From positions 1-64,000 of the forward strand of contig JAGTRB010000012.1 in assembly GCA_018396865.1 (NCBI GenBank): a stretch of DNA of 64,000 nt, written 5' to 3'. This document shows positions 32,023-41,856 of this stretch, one piece after another (the stretch's first letter is position 1; the number at the start of each line of letters is the position of its first letter). The notes under the pieces are model-generated. The model did not search any database. It saw nothing but the letters and a program-made list of their open reading frames with translations, and had not been told where the DNA came from. This DNA comes from Candidatus Bathyarchaeota archaeon (lineage in GTDB: Archaea > Thermoproteota > Bathyarchaeia > TCS64). The position numbers and the translations under genes were made by a program.

Positions 32023-32976
32023 TCAATCTCTCACCCATACCCCTATCCTCTGCTCTGGCTCCCTTGAATCCACATCCATATAGTAGTAGATGGGCTCCCT
32101 GCTTATCGAGGTTGACATGGTATTACCATCCTTATCGAAGGCTAGGCAGCTCAGGCCTCCATACTCCTTCAGGGCTAGGGCCTCCCTCATGGCCCTTACG
32201 CAGGCTTCATGGACGCTCATGCCGTTCTCCATGTAGAATATTATGCTTCTAGCGGTTGAGAGCCTTATGGAGAGCTCCCCCCTCCCCGTGCAGGCGGCGG
32301 CTCCAACCCTGTTGTCGCAGTAGTTCCCAGCCCCTATAATCGGGGAGTCTCCAACCCTCCCAGGAAACTTGAGGGCTGTCCCGCTCGTGGAGACCCCTGA
32401 GCAGATATCCCCCCGCTCATCCATGGCCATCACATTGACGGTGCCATGATGGGCGTCCGAAAGCTTGCTGTACCAGTCCCTGAGCTTGAAGACCCTCACA
32501 TAGTCAGCCCAGTAGCTCCTCGCATCTCCAAAGCTATCATCGAGGTTTCCCAGAGCATCCTCGAGGAAAGCCTTGTACACCTTAAGGCTCCTCTCGGTTA
32601 GGAGTTCCTGGCGCTTGAATCCCATGGCCTCGGCGAAGAGTTCAGCACCCCGGCCCACTAAGAGGACGTGGGGGGAGACCTCCAGAACCTTACGAGCTAT
32701 GGATATCGGGTGGAGGTAGCCCTCCACCGCCGCCACAGCCCCGGCCCTCAGGGTTCTACCATCCATTATGGAGGCGTCGAGCTGGGGGACGCCAAGGAGG
32801 TTTGGTATCCCACCTAGACCTACACCCGTGTCTAGGGGGTTCTCCTCAACGGCTCTTATAGATGCCTCAACGGCGTCCATAGCCGAACCACCCCTCCTGA
32901 GCACCTCCACACCCTCCCTCAGCATATCCCTGGCATTAGAGGTTCCAACTATGAACGGCTTAACCATGTGTTGCAC
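32023..32976 (-). CDS. Ntn-hydrolase asparaginase / beta-aspartyl peptidase
   Basis: A 317-residue type 2 asparaginase-fold protein, made as a precursor that cleaves itself in front of the nucleophile Thr in HHGTVNVMAMDERGDI. Other features are GGSAMDAVEASIRAVEENP, DTGVGLGG and the glycosylasparaginase-like GRVGDSPIIGAGNYCDN. It could split beta-aspartyl dipeptides, asparagine or N4-linked GlcNAc-Asn. The 141-residue gene lies just downstream. Confidence 0.9.
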   Translation of the reverse strand: MQHMVKPFIVGTSNARDMLREGVEVLRRGGSAMDAVEASIRAVEENPLDTGVGLGGIPNLLGVPQLDASIMDGRTLRAGAVAAVEGYLHPISIARKVLEVSPHVLLVGRGAELFAEAMGFKRQELLTERSLKVYKAFLEDALGNLDDSFGDARSYWADYVRVFKLRDWYSKLSDAHHGTVNVMAMDERGDICSGVSTSGTALKFPGRVGDSPIIGAGNYCDNRVGAAACTGRGELSIRLSTARSIIFYMENGMSVHEACVRAMREALALKEYGGLSCLAFDKDGNTMSTSISREPIYYYMDVDSREPEQRIGVWVRD

Positions 32977-33152
32977 CAGATAATATGAAATAGAGAATTG
33001 CTATTTAACATCATTTATGAAGCTTGTTTAAGCTCGCTTTAATAGAATTTATATTAGATTTGAGACTCGAACTCAGGGCCTATTCCTCAGGCTCCACCTT
33101 AATGACTGTCTGTTTTTAAACCGGTATTTCTCTTTAATGATGAACTGAGACC

Positions 33153-34307
33153 TTGAAAGCTTCTGAGATTTGCAAGGTCTGTGGAAGTAAGGGATTGGTT
33201 GCGGAAGCTCTAGGCATCTGCCTCGACTGCATAAGGGGTAGGCCTGGAGAGGCCATAAATTTCATGGAGAAGGGGCATGAGGAGGCCAGAGCCAGGTACG
33301 GCCTACCCCCAAAGCCCCCAAGAACCGCTGGAGGGATCTCCTGCCAACTCTGCTCAAACTCTTGCGTCATGGGGGTGGGCGAGAAGGGTTTCTGCGGCCT
33401 AAGATGGAATGAGAATGGGAGCTTGAGGTCACTTTCCGACGGGAGGAGGGGCCTACTATACGCCTATCTAGATCCCCATATAACAAACTGTTGCTCTGCC
33501 TGGTTCTGTCCAGGGGGCACTGGGGCTGGTTATCCAAGGTATAGCTATTCGAAAGGTCCCGAGTGGGGATACAGCAACCTCGCCGTCTTCCTTTATGGAT
33601 GCAACTTCGACTGCCTATTCTGCCAGAACCCATCTCATAAGCTTCTGAAGGAGGGAGAAACCTTCTCTGTCGAGGAGTTCGCGGGATGGGTGGAGAGGAA
33701 TCCGAAGATATCGTGTATATGCTTCTTCGGCGGGTCGCCTGAGCCCCAGCTCCCCTTCGCAATAAGTGCTTCAGAGGCTGCGGTTGAGGCTAGGGGTGAG
33801 AAACCCCTCAGGATCTGCTTCGAATGGAATGGGTGTGGAGATCCCAAGCTGGTGAGGCGGGCGGCTGAACTCTCCCTTGAGACGGGGGGCAACGTCAAGT
33901 TCGATTTAAAATGCTTCACCCAGGAGCTTAGCCTAGCCCTGAGCGGTGTATCCAACGAGAGGGCCTACAGAAACTTCGAGATGGTCGCAAGGGAGCTGCA
34001 TCCCGAGAGGAGGGATCTACCCCTTCTCACAGCAACCACCCTCCTTGTCCCCGGATATGTAGACTCGAAAGAGGTGGAGGCCATCTCAGAGTTCATAGAA
34101 GCTCTTGACCCCACTATACCATATGGTCTATTGATATTCCATCCCGCCCACCGGATGATCGACCTCCCCGTCACCCCCTTGAGGCAGGTGATAGAGTGTT
34201 ACAGGGCATCTAGAAGGCATCTTGAGAGGGTTCATGTTGGAAACCTAGGCCTTTTAGGGATAAGGGACATGAACCAATTCTCCATCATAGAATCAAAGAG
34301 CCCTTAA
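33153..34307 (+). CDS. Radical SAM protein, pyruvate-formate-lyase-activase-like
   Basis: A 384-residue radical SAM enzyme. An N-terminal part has Cys-rich sites (CKVCG, CLDC, CQLCSNSC); the cluster motif C-x3-C-x2-C is in YGCNFDCLFCQNPSH. It is of the PflA-like superfamily that includes AmmeMemoRadiSam and PflX-like proteins. No PFL gene is present here, so it likely does another job. The start is TTG 33153, about 30 bases after a TATA-like GTTTTTAAACC. Confidence 0.85.
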   Translation: MKASEICKVCGSKGLVAEALGICLDCIRGRPGEAINFMEKGHEEARARYGLPPKPPRTAGGISCQLCSNSCVMGVGEKGFCGLRWNENGSLRSLSDGRRGLLYAYLDPHITNCCSAWFCPGGTGAGYPRYSYSKGPEWGYSNLAVFLYGCNFDCLFCQNPSHKLLKEGETFSVEEFAGWVERNPKISCICFFGGSPEPQLPFAISASEAAVEARGEKPLRICFEWNGCGDPKLVRRAAELSLETGGNVKFDLKCFTQELSLALSGVSNERAYRNFEMVARELHPERRDLPLLTATTLLVPGYVDSKEVEAISEFIEALDPTIPYGLLIFHPAHRMIDLPVTPLRQVIECYRASRRHLERVHVGNLGLLGIRDMNQFSIIESKSP

Positions 34308-34395
34308 AGGCCCCCTCAAAGTCGATAATATCATGGCTTAATCTCTTTGATTATGAGAAAAATGTTAATCACCGTCGTGAACTAGATATCTAGCA

Positions 34396-34542
34396 TTAGC
34401 CCAACTTGAAGAGGCCTGCCATCTCGGATATACGACCTATAATACTGTCTTCTATATGATTCAATCTCTTGTTCATTTGCTCTAGTATAATCACCTTTCT
34501 TTTTGCAACTCTCTCTTCTAATCTGATCTCAAGATATGGCAT
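34396..34542 (-). other. Gap 34308-34815: one charged 48-residue reading frame
   Basis: The 508 bases before ileS contain no gene I can support. The best candidate is a minus-strand ATG frame of 48 residues (34396-34542), charged and helical (RLEERVAKRKVIILEQMNKR), which might be a small antitoxin-like protein or chance. The last 100 bases hold the ileS leader, with a TATA-like GTATTTAATATG at about 34693-34704. Confidence 0.25.
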
Positions 34543-34815
34543 TAACACCTTGGTGTTCTTTTACCAGCTTCCCTTACAACGTTTACTAGTTGCTTTTGAT
34601 TCGCTTCGTGGATGTGAATGCTCAGATCCGCAATCTCTGCACTCCTGCTTTCCTACATAGAATAGTGAGGGGTAATTTTTTTATTCTACAGGGGTATTTA
34701 ATATGCGGGTGCCCCAGGTGTCCGGTGGTCCTAAAATCTAGCTCATCAGACCGTTTAGGGGGTGCCCTCGAAGTTTATCTGAAGGGTTTTAGGGCTGTTT
34801 AGAGGAGGCTTAAAG

Positions 34816-37800
34816 TTGTTTGAGGTTCTCGAAAGCGACCTAGATCTGCCGAAGCTTGAGCAAGAGGTCCTCAGCTTCTGGAGGGAGATAAGGGCCTTTG
34901 AGAAGAGATGGGAGAAGAACCGGGGTGGACCTACATGGAGCTTCATAGACGGTCCAATAACAGCCAACAACCCTATGGGGGTCCATCACGCCTGGGGTCG
35001 AACCTACAAGGACCTGTGGCAGCGGTACAAGGCGATGAGGGGTTATGACCAACGCTACCAGAATGGATTCGACTGCCAGGGACTATGGGTTGAGGTTGAA
35101 CTGGAGAGGGAGCTCGGGTTCAACTCTAAGCGGGATATAGAGGCCTACGGCATCGCGGAGTTCGTGAAGCGTTGTAAGCAGAGGGTCCTAAGGTACGCCG
35201 CCCTCCAGACCGAGCAGTCGATAAGGCTCGGGATGTGGATGGACTGGGATGACCCTGATGAGCTGAGGAAGCTCGCGGACGCCCTCGAAGAGCCCTTGGC
35301 TGAGGTCTCCTACAAGAGCCCAAGAGGCCTCTTCGTCGGCACCGCGGAGAGCCTGGTTGGGAGGCTGGGATCCAAAGAGATGGGGGGAAGCTACTTCACG
35401 CTGTCGGACGAGAACAACTACATGATCTGGGAACTCTTGAAGAGGTGCCATGAGAGGGGTTGGATATACCGGGGGGAGGACTCGATGCCTTGGTGCCCTA
35501 GATGCGGGACGGGACTAAGCCAGCACGAGATAGTGACAGAGGGTTACAAGGAGGTCACCCACAAAAGCCTCTATGTAAAGTTCCCTCTCAAGGACAGGGA
35601 TGGCAGCCTACTCATCTGGACCACCACCCCCTGGACCCTTACCTCCAACGTAGCCGTGGCAGCCCATCCTGACCTAACATACGTCGAGGTGAGGCATGGA
35701 GGGGAGACCCTCTACCTCTCTAAGGGGACGCTTGGGAAGGTCTTCCCCCAAGGCGACTATGAGATCCTCCAGGAGCTTAGAGGCGTGGAGATGGAGGGGT
35801 GGAGGTATCAGGGGCCTTACGACGAGCTTGAAGCCCCAAAGAGGCTGGGGGCGCCTGAGGCCCATAGGGTAATATTATGGGAGGGGGTGAGCGAGACCGA
35901 GGGGACGGGCCTAGTCCACATAGCCCCGGGGGCTGGGAAGGAGGACCTAGAGCTCGGGAGGAGGTATGGCCTCCCAGCCGTGGCCCCACTAGATGAGTCC
36001 GGCATCTTCATCGAGGGCTTCGGTCCTCTAACCGGAACCCATGTCTACAACTCCGCAGAGGTCATCACCAGAGATCTATCGGAGAAGGGACTCCTCTACA
36101 GGGAGGAGCCCTACACCCACAGGTACCCAGTATGCTGGCGCTGCGGGAGTGAGCTCGTCTTTAGGCTGGTCGAGGAGTGGTTCATCTCGATGGGGGAGAG
36201 GCTCAACAAGCCCCTTGAGGAGCTGACTGAGGAGGAGAAGGAGAGGAACCTACGCTATCAGATTATGGAGTCGGCGATGCAGGTTAGATGGATCCCAGAG
36301 TTCGGGCTGAAGAGGGAGCTGGACTGGCTGCAGAATATGGAGGACTGGATGATCTCTAAGAAGAGGTACTGGGGGCTGGCTCTACCCATCTGGGTCTGCC
36401 AGGAGTGCGGATGGTTCGACGTTATTGGAAGCAAGGAGGAGCTAAGAAGAAGGGCTGTTGAGGGATGGGAAGCCTTCGAGGGCCACAGCCCCCATAGACC
36501 CTACATAGACGCCGTGAAGATCAGGTGCGAGAGGTGCGGTGCCAAGGCCTCTAGGATACCCGATGTTGGAAACCCCTGGCTGGACGCCGGGATCGTGGCC
36601 TTCTCAACCTTGGAATACAGAAAGGACAGGAGTTACTGGATGAAGTGGTTCCCGGCAGACTTTATCACCGAATCCTTCCCAGGCCAGTACAGGAACTGGT
36701 TCTACGCCATGCTCGCGATGAGCACAATCCTGGAGAGGAGGAGCCCATTCAAGGTCTGCCTCGGCCATGGCCTCGTCCTGGCTGAGGATGGGAGGGAGAT
36801 GCACAAGAGCTGGGGGAACGCCATATGGTTTGACGAGGCAGCCGAGAGGATGGGGGCCGACGTGATGAGGTGGATCTACTGCACAACGAGGCCTGAAAGC
36901 GACGTCCTCTTCGGCTACAATAGGGCCGCTGAGGTTAAGAGGGACTTCTTCATGCCCCTCATAAACATATACAACTTCTTCGCCATCTACGCAAGGCTGG
37001 ACGGCTGGACGCCAGCCCAAACGAGTGGTATCCTCTCAATACTGGACCGATGGGTATTATCCAAGCTCCACTCCACCATCGAGGAAGTGACGAAGGCCTT
37101 AGACAACTATGACGCCTATACAGCCACCACTCTCTTATGGAGCTTCGTAGATCTCCTATCAAGGTGGTATGTTAGGAGGAGCCGAAGGAGGTTCTGGAAG
37201 AGCGAGGCGGATGATGATAAGAAGGCCGGCTACTCCACCCTTTACAAATGCATAAAGACCTTAACTCTTCTACTGGCCCCCATCACGCCGTTTATCGCAG
37301 AGACCATCTACCAGAGGCTCGTCAGGGGCGCTGAGTCAGGAGCACCGGAGAGTGTACACCTCAACCCATGGCCTGAGGCAGATCCGAAACTGATAGACAG
37401 GGAGCTCATGTCAGATATGGAGACGGCTATAAGGGCCTGCAGCCTAGGGAGAGCTGCGAGGGGTAAGAGCGGCATAAAACTCAGGCAACCCCTCCAGGAG
37501 GCTGTGGTGATCACAACCCCCAACAAGGCTGAAGGATTGAAGAGGATGGCAGAACTGATTAGGGATGAACTCAATGTGAAGAGCTTAAGGATATCAGAGG
37601 ATAGAGAGCAGCTCCTGAGGTATCACGCTAAACCTATACCCCGAATCTTGGGTAGGAAGCACGGCGGCCTATATCCAAAGGTCTCCAAGGCGATTGAGCT
37701 CCTTGGAAACGAGGAGGCTAAAAGGCTGGCGAAGGGCGAGAGGATAGATGTCGATGTGGATGGTCGCAGGGTGGAGATCCTGCCTGAGGAGGTAGAGGTC

Positions 37801-38166
37801 ACAGCCGAACCAATCCCAGGATACTCGGTTGCAGAGGAGGATGAGATGTTGGTGGGCGTGAGAGTTGAGCTGAGCAGAGAACTCCAGTATGAGGGGCTTG
37901 CCAGAGATATTGTGAGGAGGATACAGGCCCTGAGGAAGGAGGCCAGCTTCAACATAGATGACCAGATAGAGGTATACTACACGGGAGACCCGAGGGTGGA
38001 GGAGGCCTTCGAGGTAGAGGGCGACTATATAGCCCAAGAGACCCTATCAATAGCCCTTATTAGAGGTGAACCCCCAGAAGATTCCCACAAAAAGGATTAT
38101 GATATAGATGGGCTCAAGATGAAATTAGGCGTTAAAAGGATCAAGAAAGGATCTGGTAACAATTAA
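34816..38166 (+). CDS. ileS: Isoleucyl-tRNA synthetase with variant signature motifs
   Basis: An 1116-residue class I synthetase that charges tRNA-Ile; the length and the large editing (CP1) region fit IleRS. The HIGH motif reads HHAWG at 57-61, and the KMSKS loop reads EMHKS at 661-665 in place of the usual Lys-Met-Ser-Lys-Ser. Zinc-type pairs are present (CPRCG, CWRCG, CQECG, CERCG). TTG start with GAGGAG 8 bases upstream. The activity is expected to be kept because the catalytic Lys664 remains. Confidence 0.88.
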   Translation: MFEVLESDLDLPKLEQEVLSFWREIRAFEKRWEKNRGGPTWSFIDGPITANNPMGVHHAWGRTYKDLWQRYKAMRGYDQRYQNGFDCQGLWVEVELERELGFNSKRDIEAYGIAEFVKRCKQRVLRYAALQTEQSIRLGMWMDWDDPDELRKLADALEEPLAEVSYKSPRGLFVGTAESLVGRLGSKEMGGSYFTLSDENNYMIWELLKRCHERGWIYRGEDSMPWCPRCGTGLSQHEIVTEGYKEVTHKSLYVKFPLKDRDGSLLIWTTTPWTLTSNVAVAAHPDLTYVEVRHGGETLYLSKGTLGKVFPQGDYEILQELRGVEMEGWRYQGPYDELEAPKRLGAPEAHRVILWEGVSETEGTGLVHIAPGAGKEDLELGRRYGLPAVAPLDESGIFIEGFGPLTGTHVYNSAEVITRDLSEKGLLYREEPYTHRYPVCWRCGSELVFRLVEEWFISMGERLNKPLEELTEEEKERNLRYQIMESAMQVRWIPEFGLKRELDWLQNMEDWMISKKRYWGLALPIWVCQECGWFDVIGSKEELRRRAVEGWEAFEGHSPHRPYIDAVKIRCERCGAKASRIPDVGNPWLDAGIVAFSTLEYRKDRSYWMKWFPADFITESFPGQYRNWFYAMLAMSTILERRSPFKVCLGHGLVLAEDGREMHKSWGNAIWFDEAAERMGADVMRWIYCTTRPESDVLFGYNRAAEVKRDFFMPLINIYNFFAIYARLDGWTPAQTSGILSILDRWVLSKLHSTIEEVTKALDNYDAYTATTLLWSFVDLLSRWYVRRSRRRFWKSEADDDKKAGYSTLYKCIKTLTLLLAPITPFIAETIYQRLVRGAESGAPESVHLNPWPEADPKLIDRELMSDMETAIRACSLGRAARGKSGIKLRQPLQEAVVITTPNKAEGLKRMAELIRDELNVKSLRISEDREQLLRYHAKPIPRILGRKHGGLYPKVSKAIELLGNEEAKRLAKGERIDVDVDGRRVEILPEEVEVTAEPIPGYSVAEEDEMLVGVRVELSRELQYEGLARDIVRRIQALRKEASFNIDDQIEVYYTGDPRVEEAFEVEGDYIAQETLSIALIRGEPPEDSHKKDYDIDGLKMKLGVKRIKKGSGNN

Positions 38167-38509
38167 AGTCGAAGTATATTAGTCCGGCCCCTGGGCCTTA
38201 ATAGTCCCTCTCATAAATGCGTTATATTTAAGGATTAATGATTACAATGATTATAAAAAGGGATAAAGATTTAGGTCTTAAAAAGGTAAAGAGAATTTTC
38301 TCCTATAGAATATCTCCATACATGGAACATTAATTTGACAGTATATAGTGAATGAGCAAAAGTATATGATCATTATAGGAAAAAAATAAAATAGTATACA
38401 TAGGCGAGTTAGAAACCCAAAAGATTAAGATTATTTCGATCTCCCAAATCGAGCAACTCTTCAATCATGCCTATCTGATGACCTAGAACTCCTAGAACAG
38501 GCCTAAGAT
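38167..38509. other. Intergenic region after ileS
   Basis: A 343-base AT-rich stretch between ileS and the convergent radical SAM gene. I see only poly-T and A-rich runs suited to transcript ends, and no reading frame, tRNA or clear hairpin. Confidence 0.5.
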
Positions 38510-39628
38510 TCATTCTACTAGGTTCCTCAGTCCAGCATCCTCCGCGATTCTCCTAGCCTCAGCCATCTCTAGTTGGGTCAGCCTCCTCCTCAGCTCGGTC
38601 CTCTCGTAAGCCCTATACTCGGGGCGGTACTGGAACATCAGGTTGACTCTCGTCATGGGCCCTAGGTTTTTCGAGATCCAGTTCAGGATCGGCCTGGTGC
38701 AGCACTCATTATGGCCTGGAAGAACAAGGACTCGTATTATCAGCTCCCCGTACCTCTTAGCACTGAGGTGGTTTCTGGTTGTAGCCTCCCAGTATCCTGG
38801 TGCGTCGGATATGGCCTCAGCGCACGCATTGTTCCCGTATTTGAAGTCTAGCAGGTATACATCTATCAGGCCTGAGAGAAGATTCGAGGTCTCCTCGCTA
38901 TAGTAGCTATTGCTGTTCCAGACTGTGGGGAGGTTCACCTTAACCTCCCTCAAAGTCCTGAGCCAGAGCCAGGTGTTGGGTGTGGGCTCCCCTCCAACCA
39001 TGTTCAGGTTTCTGCATCCCTGCCTCCTCAAACCCTCCACGATTCTAGCCATCGTAGATGGATCCGCTGGTTCCCCCTCCTCAGCCCACTGGCTTATCTC
39101 CCAATTCTGACAATGGAGGCATCTTATGGTGCACCCGCAGGTGAAGACAGTTCCAGATGGGACGAGCTCAGGCTCCTCCCCCATATGGGGGAAACATGTT
39201 GAGACCCTGAACTCGGCGCCGCATCTGCAGTATCCTCGGCCCCCTGATAGGCGATCGACGCCACACCTCCTAACACAGAAGTGGCAGTTCATCATGATCC
39301 TCTTAGCGATCTCTATCTTTAGGTCTAGGAATGAAGGACCCTCTTCCACCTCCCCGGGGGCCTCCCCCTCATCCACCAACCTCTCCCACTCCAGATAATC
39401 CTTCAATATCTTTTCATGTGCCTTCCAGAGCTCCGTCGTCGAGGCGTCGGGCTCAAACTCGGCCGGCATCGACCTAGCTATCATGAACTTAGCCAACCTC
39501 CTACCCTCAACTATACCAACATATCTCGGTAGGGCCTCTTTGACACCTCGCTCCTCTAGGGCTAAGGCGGCGTCTGGCCGTATAAGCCTCCACATCTCAA
39601 ATTTAAGGATTAAAACGGCCCAATACAA
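38510..39628 (-). CDS. Radical SAM protein, PflX-like (COG1313)
   Basis: A 372-residue radical SAM protein with the motif CTIRCLHCQNWEISQ (C-x3-C-x2-C), upstream Cys group CHFCVRRCGVDR and the body of the PflX/COG1313 family (GGEPTPNTWLWL, LLDFKYGNN). The first 100 residues are an extension not typical of short PflX proteins. A Met at position 12 (39595) is an alternative start. It is divergent from the next radical SAM gene across 48 bases and may share its promoter. Confidence 0.82.
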   Translation of the reverse strand: MYWAVLILKFEMWRLIRPDAALALEERGVKEALPRYVGIVEGRRLAKFMIARSMPAEFEPDASTTELWKAHEKILKDYLEWERLVDEGEAPGEVEEGPSFLDLKIEIAKRIMMNCHFCVRRCGVDRLSGGRGYCRCGAEFRVSTCFPHMGEEPELVPSGTVFTCGCTIRCLHCQNWEISQWAEEGEPADPSTMARIVEGLRRQGCRNLNMVGGEPTPNTWLWLRTLREVKVNLPTVWNSNSYYSEETSNLLSGLIDVYLLDFKYGNNACAEAISDAPGYWEATTRNHLSAKRYGELIIRVLVLPGHNECCTRPILNWISKNLGPMTRVNLMFQYRPEYRAYERTELRRRLTQLEMAEARRIAEDAGLRNLVE

Positions 39629-39676
39629 GCTTTACTTGGAATCGGTTTATACGTCCCTTCCTTCTCCTATCCATCG

Positions 39677-40732
39677 ATGAGCAAGTTATCTGAGAGGGAG
39701 TCTAGGTTCTCAGAGCCCTTCAGGGATGATAGCGTACGCTGTATAATCTGCCCAAGGATGTGCGTGATAAAGCCCGGCCAGAGGGGGTTCTGTAACACCA
39801 AGGAGAACAAAGGTGGCCGCCTCATCTCCCTGACCTACGGCCTCCTCTCCGCCATCGCGGTAGACCCCATAGAGAAGAAGCCCCTAGCCCACTTCTATCC
39901 CGGGAGCCTAGCCTACTCCATAAGCAGCGTCGGCTGCAGCTTCACATGTGCTTGGTGCCAGAACTGGCACCTCTCGCAGGCGAAGCCTGGTGAGATACCT
40001 GTTAGATATGTCTCACCGGAGGAAGTTGTCAAGGGGGCGAAGAGGGAGGAATGCACCAGTATAGCGTACACGTATAATGAGCCATTAATAAACTTGGATT
40101 ATGTTGAGGATGTGGCTAGGCTTGCGAGGAAGGAGGGTGTGAAGAATGTGCTAGTCACGAATGGGTATATCTCTCAGGAGGCCTTGGAAAGGGTTGTAGA
40201 TGTGGTTGACGCGGCCAATGTGGACTGGAAGGCCTTCAGCGAGCCCTTCTACAGGAAGTACTGCAGTGCGGATCTGAAGAGCGTGCTGGATGCGACCGCT
40301 ACTATGAAAAGAAGGGGAGTTCATGTTGAGGTTACTTTCCTCATAATACCCGAGGTTCACGACTGGAGGAATGAGGCTAGGGAGATGGCCAAGTACTTGG
40401 TCGAGAACCTAGGTCCAGACACGCCCCTTCACCTGAGCAGGTTCTTCCCCCATTACAAGTTCAGCCACCTACCTCCGACTCCAGTTGAGCATCTGATAAA
40501 GGCTCGGGAGATTGCTATGAATGAGGGTGTAAGGTATGTCTATGTGGGTAATGTCCCCTACACGGACTATGAGAACACCTTCTGCCCTAGATGCGGCAAG
40601 GCCGTGATAGAGAGGGAGGGTTACGACATCGTGGACTGGCATCTGGACGAGGAGAATAGATGCGAGTATTGTGGGGAGAGCATCCCGATTGTGGGTAGAC
40701 GAGAGAGACATAGACGATTTCATATCTTCTAA
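39677..40732 (+). CDS. amrS: AmmeMemoRadiSam system radical SAM enzyme
   Basis: A 351-residue radical SAM protein with the AmrS layout: CPRMCVIKPGQRGFC, AVDPIEKKPLAHFYPGS, and the cluster motif CSFTCAWCQNWHLSQ, ending with a zinc-like site (CPRCGKAV, CEYCGESI). In the AmmeMemoRadiSam system it works with Memo and AMMECR1 proteins on an unknown modification; neither partner is in this window. A TATA-like GGTTTATACG about 27 bases before ATG 39677 indicates a leaderless message. Confidence 0.87.
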   Translation: MSKLSERESRFSEPFRDDSVRCIICPRMCVIKPGQRGFCNTKENKGGRLISLTYGLLSAIAVDPIEKKPLAHFYPGSLAYSISSVGCSFTCAWCQNWHLSQAKPGEIPVRYVSPEEVVKGAKREECTSIAYTYNEPLINLDYVEDVARLARKEGVKNVLVTNGYISQEALERVVDVVDAANVDWKAFSEPFYRKYCSADLKSVLDATATMKRRGVHVEVTFLIIPEVHDWRNEAREMAKYLVENLGPDTPLHLSRFFPHYKFSHLPPTPVEHLIKAREIAMNEGVRYVYVGNVPYTDYENTFCPRCGKAVIEREGYDIVDWHLDEENRCEYCGESIPIVGRRERHRRFHIF

Positions 40733-41036
40733 GGATTCAATCTGCTTATCCTCTCTAAAGGATTCAAGGTCGATGTATCGCCTCCGTGACTCAAAAGGGC
40801 ACAACCAATAACTCATAATGATAACAGGTGACATAATACCCATCGTTGATACTGTTATTAGAGCTACTCTCTTCGGTGATGATGAGGATTGAAGAGATGA
40901 TAGATCTAAGAAAAATAACCTTTTGGCCTTAAATGAAACCTAACCTCGTGATACAAGAGTATCGTCTCGATTTAATCGGCCACAGGCCCAAGTAGTCCAG
41001 AAGGCTGAAAGGGTTCGAGCTACCTTCCCCACAGAG
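40733..41036. other. Intergenic region before the ZIP gene
   Basis: About 300 bases with no gene I can support. The part nearest the ZIP gene is AT-rich and holds its operator (listed separately). Confidence 0.5.
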
Positions 41037-41085
41037 TTTTCTAATTAATATTAGAAACAAAAAATTAATATTTAGGTTTTCTAAT
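41037..41085 (+). promoter_or_regulatory. Promoter and likely operator of the ZIP transporter gene
   Basis: TCTAAT-TAAT-ATTAGA is a palindrome at 41040-41055, and TTTTCTAAT is repeated at 41037-41045 and 41077-41085. AATTAATATTTAG at about 41062-41075 would be the TATA box for the leaderless ATG at 41095. A metal-responsive regulator could bind here; that is inference. Confidence 0.5.
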
Positions 41086-41094
41086 ATCCACTTC

Positions 41095-41856
41095 ATGGAA
41101 GTTTATATCATCCTCTCTACAATACTAGTTAGCATACCTTCACTTGTAGGAGTCTCTGCACTTTCAATCAGAGAGGAAACTCTCCACAGATTCCTTATTT
41201 TTCTTATCGCCTTCTCCGCTGGTGCTATAATGGGGGCAGTTTACTTCGACCTCCTTCCTGAAGCCATGGAGCAGTTGGAGTCTCAAGTGGCACTTGATTA
41301 TATCGCTCTGGGGTTTATCCTCTTCTTCATCCTTGAAAGGCTCATCTACTGGTACCACGGGCACGGTCACAGTGAGGAGATAGAGTCCACAGCATTTGAG
41401 GTGACGAACATCAAGGGATTTGTCTATCTAAATCTCTTTGGAGACGCGATCCACAATTTTCTGGACGGATTGATAATTGCAGCATCGTACATGATTAGCT
41501 TTGAACTCGGAATTTCAACCACCATAGCAGTCTTCTTCCACGAGTTCCCCCAGGAGATGGGGGATTATGGGTTGCTCGTGTATGGAGGCCTAAGCAGTTT
41601 CAAGGCCCTTATTTTAAATTTCTTGATCGCCTTGATATCAATACTGGGAGGGGCCGTCGGCATATTACTCACCGGCAACTTTCAGGGGATAGGTGGAGTT
41701 CTCATCGCTCTTTCGGCAGGAGGTTTCATATACCTCGGGGCTTCAGAGCTGATCCCGGAGATTAAGAGGCAGAAAGGCATCACCAAGTCCGTTAGCCAAT
41801 TGGCCTTTTTTCTTCTAGGTATTATTTTCATGAGATTTCTTAAACTCATTTCATAA
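41095..41856 (+). CDS. ZIP-family divalent metal transporter
   Basis: A 253-residue protein with eight or so membrane segments, a His-rich loop YWYHGHGHSEE, and the ZIP helix-4 and -5 motifs HNFLDGLIIAAS and HEFPQEMGDYGLL, which form the metal pathway for zinc or iron. The ATG follows a TATA-like element by about 25 bases. It stands alone. Confidence 0.92.
   Translation: MEVYIILSTILVSIPSLVGVSALSIREETLHRFLIFLIAFSAGAIMGAVYFDLLPEAMEQLESQVALDYIALGFILFFILERLIYWYHGHGHSEEIESTAFEVTNIKGFVYLNLFGDAIHNFLDGLIIAASYMISFELGISTTIAVFFHEFPQEMGDYGLLVYGGLSSFKALILNFLIALISILGGAVGILLTGNFQGIGGVLIALSAGGFIYLGASELIPEIKRQKGITKSVSQLAFFLLGIIFMRFLKLIS

Noticed and set aside
33153-40732. Naming the radical SAM proteins as true pyruvate formate-lyase activases
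   Set aside because: There is no PFL or other glycyl-radical enzyme in the window, so only a superfamily name is justified.
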